From Fimbriimonas ginsengisoli Gsoil 348 (GTDB lineage: Bacteria; Armatimonadota; Fimbriimonadia; Fimbriimonadales; Fimbriimonadaceae), in assembly GCF_000724625.1 (NCBI RefSeq), contig NZ_CP007139.1, positions 1,426,001 through 1,490,000 of the forward strand: a stretch of 64,000 nt of DNA, in the 5' to 3' direction. A program made the position numbers and the translations under genes. The stretch's first letter is position 1, and each line of letters starts with the position of its first letter. The notes beneath the pieces are model-generated. The model was not told the origin of the DNA. It saw nothing but the letters and a program-made list of their open reading frames with translations, and made no database searches. Positions 59,117-64,000 of this stretch are shown piece after piece.

Positions 59117-60333
59117 CCTCGACCGTTAACCGAATCTTCTTGCTCCTCGGCATTGCCGCGGCTCTCGTTCTCCCCACCCACGCGGCGGCAGAAAGCCTTC
59201 TGATCTGTCAGCTCACCGGGAAGGGAAGTGCCGCTGGGCTCGCTAAGAAGTACGGGGTCACGCTGAAGGACACCACCGACGGCGCGCCGTTTGCGCTCTT
59301 CTCCACCCCGACTCGGGCGATGGCCGACTCGGTTCACGCCTTGATGGCGCTGGACAAGGTCAACTTCGTTTGGGCGGAAGACGACGGGAGCGTCGGATGT
59401 CCGGAGGCGCAGTCGAAATCCACCCCCAGCAAGGGTGGCGGCCTGCCGGCCGTGGGAGACCGCAAGGCGCTTCAGGCGATCAACAAGAACCTTCTCGGGC
59501 AGATCAACTGGAGCCCGGCGCTGGCCAACCTCGACGGCCGCTCGGTGCGGGTAGCGGTGCTCGATAACGGCCTTTCGCCAAAGCAGCCGGCGCTTTGGGC
59601 AAAGGTCGACGCGAGCCTCAACGCGATCGAACCGGGCAAACCGGCTTACGACCAGCCGATGGGGGTCGATTCGAACAAGAACGGGAAGAAGGACGAGGCG
59701 CTAGGGCATGGAACGATGGTCGCCGGGATCATCGACCAGATCGCGCCGAAGACCAGGTTCGTCATCGCTCGAATCGCGGATAGCGACGGCAACGCCAGCG
59801 CATGGACTCTGATCAAGGGACTCGCATTCGCGGTCACTCAAAAAGCGGAGGTCGCAAACGTATCGCTGGGTTCGCTGGCTCAGGTCGTCGCTCTCACGGA
59901 CGCGATGGACTGGTGCGAGCAGAACCGCCTGCTCGTCGTGGCCGCGATCGGCAACGATGGCCTGCGAGCGGCTTGCTTCCCAGCCCGGATTAGCAAGGTT
60001 GTCTGCGTGAGCGGCGTCGACCAAGACAACCACAAGGCCTCGTTCAGCAATTGGGAAGGGACCGCCGACGCGGCGGCGCCCGCGACCGGTTTCGCAAGTC
60101 AGTTCTGGGACGGCAGCATCGCAGTGTGGAACGGCACTTCGTTTGCGGTGCCCGTGGTTACGGCCTCGATCGCCGATTGTCTGCGAAGGATTCCGGCAAA
60201 CACGCCGAGCACTATGCGAAAGGCGCTCACCTCGTCCGGCACCAAGATCGACGGACTGAATCCGAAGTACAAAGGGGAACTCGGGATGTTGGTCAACTAT
60301 ACGAAGCTCGATCAGGCGCTGCGTAAGCCGTAG
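59113..60333 (+). CDS. Secreted S8 subtilisin-like serine protease
   Basis: A 406-residue subtilase starting at ATG 59113 (ATGA with the CHAT stop). A signal peptide (RIFLLLGIAAALVLPTHAAA) leads to a short pro-region and the S8 domain. The triad is complete: Asp151 in AVLDNGLSP, His199 in GHGTMVAGII, Ser343 in NGTSFAVPVV. It has no C-terminal extension or cell-wall motif. It is probably periplasmic or secreted, in contrast to the cytoplasmic CHAT protein it is coupled to. Substrate unknown. Confidence 0.94.
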   Translation: MTSTVNRIFLLLGIAAALVLPTHAAAESLLICQLTGKGSAAGLAKKYGVTLKDTTDGAPFALFSTPTRAMADSVHALMALDKVNFVWAEDDGSVGCPEAQSKSTPSKGGGLPAVGDRKALQAINKNLLGQINWSPALANLDGRSVRVAVLDNGLSPKQPALWAKVDASLNAIEPGKPAYDQPMGVDSNKNGKKDEALGHGTMVAGIIDQIAPKTRFVIARIADSDGNASAWTLIKGLAFAVTQKAEVANVSLGSLAQVVALTDAMDWCEQNRLLVVAAIGNDGLRAACFPARISKVVCVSGVDQDNHKASFSNWEGTADAAAPATGFASQFWDGSIAVWNGTSFAVPVVTASIADCLRRIPANTPSTMRKALTSSGTKIDGLNPKYKGELGMLVNYTKLDQALRKP

Positions 60334-60400
60334 CCGGCGCCACGACCGGAAGCGCCAGATAGACCGGGAGTTGCACCTTCTCGCGGAAGGGGCGGTCTGA

Positions 60401-60420
60401 CTCGCCATGGCGATGGCGAG
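60401..60420. terminator. Hairpin after the subtilase operon
   Basis: CTCGCCAT and ATGGCGAG form a perfect 8-bp stem (60401-60408 with 60413-60420) with a GGCG loop, 68 bp past the subtilase stop. There is no T-run. It may end the operon, but it could be an extragenic palindrome. Confidence 0.35.
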
Positions 60421-60465
60421 GGCGAAAGCGGGGACCGCATCGGCCTCTCCGGTAGAGTTGCCGCC

Positions 60466-60861
60466 ATGAATGTTCAGACTTATATTTTCTTCGACGGCGC
60501 CTGCGAGGAGGCGATCGGCTTGTACCGCGAGGCGCTTGGCGCCGAGCTCATGTTCCTAATGAAGTACAAAGACGGCCCTCCCGACTTGATCCCTTCCGGT
60601 GGGGAGGAAAAAGTGTTTCACGCGACGATAAGGATCGGTGAGACGGCGATCAATCTCTGCGACGACCTCAAGAACGAGCGAGGGCGCCTTGGCGGGTTTG
60701 CGCTCTTGGCTCACATGGACAGCGACGAGGAGGCGGAGCGGGTGTTCGCCGCATTAAAGGTCGGCGGCGCCGTATTTCTCCCGCTCGAGAAGACCTTCTG
60801 GGCGGCTCGGTACGGAATCGTGACCGACCGATTTGGAGTCACATGGAAGGTTCAATCCTGA
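60466..60861 (+). CDS. VOC family (PhnB/glyoxalase-like) protein
   Basis: A 131-residue protein of the PhnB-like VOC type: MNVQTYIFFDGACEEAIGLYREALGAEL, HATIRIGETAINLCDDL, EEAERVFAALKVGGAV and KTFWAARYGIVTDRFGVTWKV. The fold is two beta-alpha-beta-beta-beta units; bound metal residues are not obvious. PhnB-type proteins are of unclear activity and often lie beside DinB or ECF genes. It is convergent with the globin gene. Confidence 0.9.
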   Translation: MNVQTYIFFDGACEEAIGLYREALGAELMFLMKYKDGPPDLIPSGGEEKVFHATIRIGETAINLCDDLKNERGRLGGFALLAHMDSDEEAERVFAALKVGGAVFLPLEKTFWAARYGIVTDRFGVTWKVQS

Positions 60862-60873
60862 GCCAGAGAACCG

Positions 60874-61341
60874 TCAGGGCCGATACGGACCCTTCACTTC
60901 GCCCCAGCCCCATTTGGGCATCGGGGCGGACTCATCCGCGGCGGCGCCGGGCTGGGAGTTAATGACGGCGAGGCGCGAACCCCACTCGAGGTAACCGACG
61001 AGGGCCGAGCGAAATTCCGGATCATCCGGCAGCGATAGCTCGTCGGCAGTCTCCAGCAAAAGGGTGACCCAGCGGCGACGTTGGCCTTGGCTCAAATGAC
61101 GGCCGAGGTGACTCCGCACCATATGCGGATGCCCGCCACGCTCCCGCGAGTACGCCGTCGGGCCGCCTAGCACCTCGGCCAAAAACGCGGCGACGTGCTT
61201 CGGATGCTCGCTGCTCATGTGGGCGAAGACCGGGGCGAGCAGAGCATCTTCGCGAACGTGTTCGTAAAATCTTTCCGCCAGGCGATTCAGCGCGTCGATA
61301 CCGCCCAGCCATTCATATAAAGTCGGGATCGGCTCGTCCAT
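60874..61341 (-). CDS. Group II-type truncated hemoglobin
   Basis: A 155-residue 2-on-2 globin (YjbI-like). The N-terminus TLYEWLGGIDALNRLAERFYEHV, AHMSSEHPKHVAAFLAEVLGGP and the proximal-His helix region HPHMVRSHLGRHLSQGQRRRWV (His, then Trp of G8 in RRWV) are family hallmarks. The last 20 residues after the globin core (PMPKWGWGEVKGPYRP) are a short tail of the kind seen in group II. Role in oxygen or nitric-oxide handling is known for the family, inferred here. Confidence 0.9.
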   Translation of the reverse strand: MDEPIPTLYEWLGGIDALNRLAERFYEHVREDALLAPVFAHMSSEHPKHVAAFLAEVLGGPTAYSRERGGHPHMVRSHLGRHLSQGQRRRWVTLLLETADELSLPDDPEFRSALVGYLEWGSRLAVINSQPGAAADESAPMPKWGWGEVKGPYRP

Positions 61342-61425
61342 TCGCCCGGTTTTACCTTCTGGGCGGCTCCGTGGGGCTCTGGCTGAAATTTGCCGGCTGC
61401 GCCCTTAGTTGGCGTAGGAAACCCC

Positions 61426-62181
61426 ATGGCGCGGCGATCGAGTTCTTTAGGGCCGTTTCCTAAAACCCACCGGTGGGGTGAGATCGTCCAGCAGGTTTTA
61501 GACCGTCCGGACGCGGAACTATCCGATCGTATCTTGGGAAACGTTCGGAAACGACTGGCCGGGTTAACTACCGAAGAGTCCGCAACGGACGTCGTTTCGT
61601 TCTTCGCTGCGCTTCCGATCGTGACTCGCTCGGCGGACCCTCCTGACGCCCTACAAACCAGCTTTGGGATCCGCTACCGCGGATCGCTGCGGGAAACCTT
61701 GGTCGCCGTTACCGCCGCCGACGGCGCTTTGAGACGGGCGAGTCTGTCTGCGTTCGATTCCTTCACCTCCGGCCCAAGGTTCCGGCAAGCCCGTATCGGT
61801 GGAGACGAATGGACGGTGTGGCGGGAGCTGGACGGGAGCGCATTTTGCGAGCTTGGCCGAACATTCTATGCGCACCTTTGCGAAGAGCTGCTCACCTACT
61901 ACCTGCAGGCCGCCCTCCCTTCGGCCGAAATCCCGCGTGAGACGTTGAAACGCCACGCCTGGGAGCTGAGCAGAATCACCCAGGCCTTCTCCGCCCGCTG
62001 GTTCAACGCCTGCGCCTTGGACGCCACTCCGCCTCGGAGCAATATCCGCTGGTACCACGGACACTGCGTGGGCAAGCTCGACATGGAGCTTGAGCGGGAG
62101 CTCTCGACCCATGTCGAGCCGCTTCCCAACCCGTTTCGACGAAAAAAGGTGGAGCCTCCCAGCCTCGGGCTTCCGCTATAA
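61426..62181 (+). CDS. Uncharacterised protein
   Basis: A 251-residue protein starting at ATG 61426 (MARRSSSLGPFPKTHRWGE); an upstream Met at 61390 adds an unlikely leader. No family recognised. It is mostly helical with a central region TFYAHLCEELLTYYLQ and an end PNPFRRKKVEPPSLGLPL. No signal or membrane segment. Codon use and length support a real gene; function unknown. Confidence 0.6.
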   Translation: MARRSSSLGPFPKTHRWGEIVQQVLDRPDAELSDRILGNVRKRLAGLTTEESATDVVSFFAALPIVTRSADPPDALQTSFGIRYRGSLRETLVAVTAADGALRRASLSAFDSFTSGPRFRQARIGGDEWTVWRELDGSAFCELGRTFYAHLCEELLTYYLQAALPSAEIPRETLKRHAWELSRITQAFSARWFNACALDATPPRSNIRWYHGHCVGKLDMELERELSTHVEPLPNPFRRKKVEPPSLGLPL

Positions 62182-62291
62182 GTTTCACCACTCTAAGATC
62201 GCGCGAACGCGATGAAATACACGGAAGTCTAATGGCCCGATGGCGGCCAAGGCCGCGCTTTCCCTGAAATTTTTCCGTTGGTTGTGCAGTC

Positions 62292-62732
62292 ATGAGCAGT
62301 TCCGTAGATCGATGGGTCCTAGTGGTCGAGGACAATCCAGACGACGAACACTTGGTTCGCCGCGCGTTCACTTCATCGAGTCGCACGGAGACCCTTCTAG
62401 TGGCTCGGAATGGAGAGGAGGCGCTGCAAGTTCTTAGGAAGCGCCATTCACCGGCGCTCGTTCTCCTCGACCTCAAGTTGCCTCGGCTGTCTGGGGTCGA
62501 TGTGCTCATGGCGATGAAAGACGACTGTAGACTTCGCACCGTGCCCGTGGTCGTTCTCACTTCCTCAGTCGAGATGACCGACGTAGGCGCTTGCTACGAC
62601 CTCGGCTGCAGCGCCTTCGTCCGCAAGCCTATCGATTACGACCAGTTCATGAGCGTCTTTTCTTCAACCCTCGGCTTCTGGCTCGGCACAAACCTAACCC
62701 TCTGCACCCCGGCTGCCGTTGCAAGCGATTAG
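62292..62732 (+). CDS. Single-domain response regulator (Rcp1-like)
   Basis: A 146-residue CheY-like receiver: WVLVVEDNPDDEHLVRRAF (acidic pair), phospho-acceptor Asp in LVLLDLKLPRLSG, Thr/Ser in VVVLTSSVEMTD and the Lys in SAFVRKPIDY. There is no output domain. The DNPDDEHLVRRAF start is typical of the Rcp1-like group that pairs with bacteriophytochrome or hybrid histidine kinases; none is in the window. It overlaps the convergent epimerase gene by 4 bp. Confidence 0.94.
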   Translation: MSSSVDRWVLVVEDNPDDEHLVRRAFTSSSRTETLLVARNGEEALQVLRKRHSPALVLLDLKLPRLSGVDVLMAMKDDCRLRTVPVVVLTSSVEMTDVGACYDLGCSAFVRKPIDYDQFMSVFSSTLGFWLGTNLTLCTPAAVASD

Positions 62733-63634
62733 GATTGCGTGTGAAGGGACACGGAATATCGTAGATAGTCGCGGAGCGCGACCCGGGCGCTGAACTCAAA
62801 GCCAAAATCGCGTTCGATCTTTCCCACGTCGAAGTGGTTAGGAGTCTCGGAGAATCCCCGATCTTCGGCGATCACCGAGCGGTTAGATCCCACCATCGAA
62901 ACCGCCTCCAACGCGATCTCCTCCCACGTTGTGTATTCGCGGGCCACCGCAACATACACCTCTCGGTTGGCTTCGGAATGAAGCACCGCCGCATACAGCT
63001 TCGCTAGGTCGGTGGCCGCGATGAACTGCCGTCCGTCGTGTTTGGCGACCACGATCTCCTCGCCTCGAATCACTGCGTCGACGATCTCCCTGAAGCGACG
63101 ATCGCAATTCACCGGCGCGCCTTCGGCCACGGGAACGCCGACCGTGGGACCGGGGCGGATGGTATTGCAGCGCATCTCCGATTGATAGGAAAATGCCGAA
63201 AGAAAAGCCTCCCCCGCCGCTTTCGTGGCTCCGTAGAAGTCGGTGGGCGTCAGGCGTTGCGTCTCGTCCATCGCGGGCCGAAACGGGCGGTGCACCGCCG
63301 TCGACGAGGTGTAAATCAGGTGCGCGACGCCGGCCTCGGCCGCCGATTCGAAAACGTTGGCGGCCGCTCGGGTGTCCTTGAGTTGCAGCTCCGTCGGCTC
63401 CTCGTCCCAACAGATCGCGTTGTGGATGCAGGCGTCATGACCCTTAAGGGCGCTTCGAACCAGCTCGTATTCTTGAAGGTCACCCTCGACGATCGAAACC
63501 CCGCGAGTCTCGAGAAAACTCGGGATCTTTCGGCGATTTCGCGCGAGAATCGTGACCTCGTCGCCCCTACCCACCAGCTCGACGACGATATGCGAGCCGA
63601 TAAACCCCATCCCGCCGGTAACGAAAACCTTCAT
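62729..63634 (-). CDS. NAD-dependent epimerase/dehydratase
   Basis: A 301-residue extended SDR. The N-terminal VFVTGGMGFIGSHIVVEL is the GxxGxxG cofactor loop and FYGATKAAGEAFL gives the catalytic Tyr and Lys, followed by RPGPTVGVPV. Sugar-nucleotide epimerases and related 3-beta-hydroxysteroid or flavonoid reductases share this layout; substrate unknown. The ATG at 63634 lies 170 bp from the DUF1801 gene. Confidence 0.9.
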   Translation of the reverse strand: MKVFVTGGMGFIGSHIVVELVGRGDEVTILARNRRKIPSFLETRGVSIVEGDLQEYELVRSALKGHDACIHNAICWDEEPTELQLKDTRAAANVFESAAEAGVAHLIYTSSTAVHRPFRPAMDETQRLTPTDFYGATKAAGEAFLSAFSYQSEMRCNTIRPGPTVGVPVAEGAPVNCDRRFREIVDAVIRGEEIVVAKHDGRQFIAATDLAKLYAAVLHSEANREVYVAVAREYTTWEEIALEAVSMVGSNRSVIAEDRGFSETPNHFDVGKIERDFGFEFSARVALRDYLRYSVSLHTQS

Positions 63635-63639
63635 GACGT

Positions 63640-63800
63640 TCGATGATGGCCGCTCGCCAACTTCGACGAAAGGGCGAGCCGCTTCGTCTCCCGATCTTTG
63701 CGACTTCGCGCCTTTGCGTGACCCGCATTCAAATCCAACTCATCGGCAGCTTCGACGAAACCGAGCGACCTAGCCTTCGCGTGACCCGAGTGCATTTCCC
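63640..63800. repeat. Imperfect short duplicated intergenic segment
   Basis: CTTCGACGAAAGGGCGAG (about 63660) and CTTCGACGAAACCGAGCG (about 63752), and CCTTTGCGTGACCCG and CCTTCGCGTGACCCG, appear in the same order. So about 60-90 bp has been duplicated with gaps. No gene is visible in 63635-63803. Confidence 0.5.
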
Positions 63801-63803
63801 AAC

Positions 63804-64000
63804 TTACCGAGAGTTGTAAGCCACCGCCTCGCGCAGCAACTCTCGCAATGCGGATTCATCGACCGGATCTCCTTCCTTATAGTCGATCGCCCGCGTCGCC
63901 TTCGCTTCCAGCCCGGCGTTAAAGAGGCCGTTCGGGTCGGCAAGGGAAGCCCCCCTTGAAAAAGTTGATCTTCACATGATCCTTGAACGCGCCCGCCGCG
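63804..64000 (-). pseudogene. DUF1801-like protein, partial and frameshifted
   Basis: The 5' end is beyond the window. The minus strand reads AGAFKDHVKINFFKG in one frame and then GASLADPNGLFNAGLEAKATR, LREL-type LREAVAYNSR and a stop (63804-63806) in the +1 frame. This matches DUF1801 (YdhG-like) proteins, with the frame change falling at a run of six C (plus 63950-63955), where five would keep one frame. It is either a frameshift mutation or a sequencing error at the contig end. Confidence 0.65.

Noticed and set aside
55349-60333. CHAT operon considered as a type III-E CRISPR or gasdermin defence locus
   Set aside because: No gRAMP/Cas protein, repeat array or gasdermin-like pore protein in or next to the operon.

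Overview
The window looks like a piece of a high-GC, diderm, non-enteric bacterial chromosome. I infer Armatimonadota (Fimbriimonas-like), chiefly because two proteins carry the prepilin N-terminus [18 protein letters not shown] followed by LFPVFAQAK and an H-x9-DG or DGH end typical of that group, and because sugar ABC operons, GH20/GH38/GH172 enzymes, LacI/GntR regulators and BNR proteins are mixed together. This assignment is an inference. No rRNA, tRNA or CRISPR array was recognised.

Layout. 1-500: osmC. 566-12201: a long minus-strand run with GNAT, DoxX, GH20, a saccharopine-dehydrogenase-like enzyme, acyltransferase, rhomboid, YebC, an MhqD/MhqO-like pair, a Cys-rich copper protein, DinB, an orphan CoA-transferase A subunit and a DprA-like protein. 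12275-18494: a mannoside module (GH38 alpha-mannosidase, lipoprotein binding protein, two permeases). 18548-20168: a DUF47/Pit phosphate pair. 20183-21628: an AACGCCC heptamer array split by an IS3-family element. 21712-32969: PadR plus its membrane partner, a deacetylase-like protein, GH172, UbiD, a transglutaminase, nested inverted repeats, a BNR protein and VapBC remnants. 32991-43300: matrixin, adenosine deaminase, a GntR/LacI chimeric regulator with a pilin-like protein, a halogenase-like flavoprotein, a primary-type sigma factor, SpoIIM, RibF and small lipoproteins. 43305-55234: HAD, a second matrixin, NTase, DUF1206, a binding-protein/permease fusion ABC operon, a broken VapBC, SDR, LacI, GNAT and a second pilin-like protein. 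55349-60333: a compact operon of ECF sigma factor, zinc-finger (anti-sigma-like) protein, TPR-CHAT caspase-like protease and secreted subtilisin-like protease. 60466-64000: VOC, truncated globin, an unknown protein, response regulator, epimerase and a frameshifted DUF1801 gene at the edge.

How parts work together. The two CUT1 sugar transporters both lack an ATPase gene, so they probably share an ATPase encoded elsewhere. The GH38, GH20 and GH172 enzymes fit a life on complex glycans. The sigma/zinc-finger/CHAT/subtilase operon is the best candidate for an under-described system: a caspase-like protease lies between a putative anti-sigma factor and a second, exported protease, which suggests a proteolytic signalling relay.

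Intergenic DNA is unusually rich in structured repeats: heptamer arrays, 26-36 bp inverted repeats, and short GGCTGG(A/G)AGCC-type hairpins. Several of these sit next to decaying VapC toxin genes.
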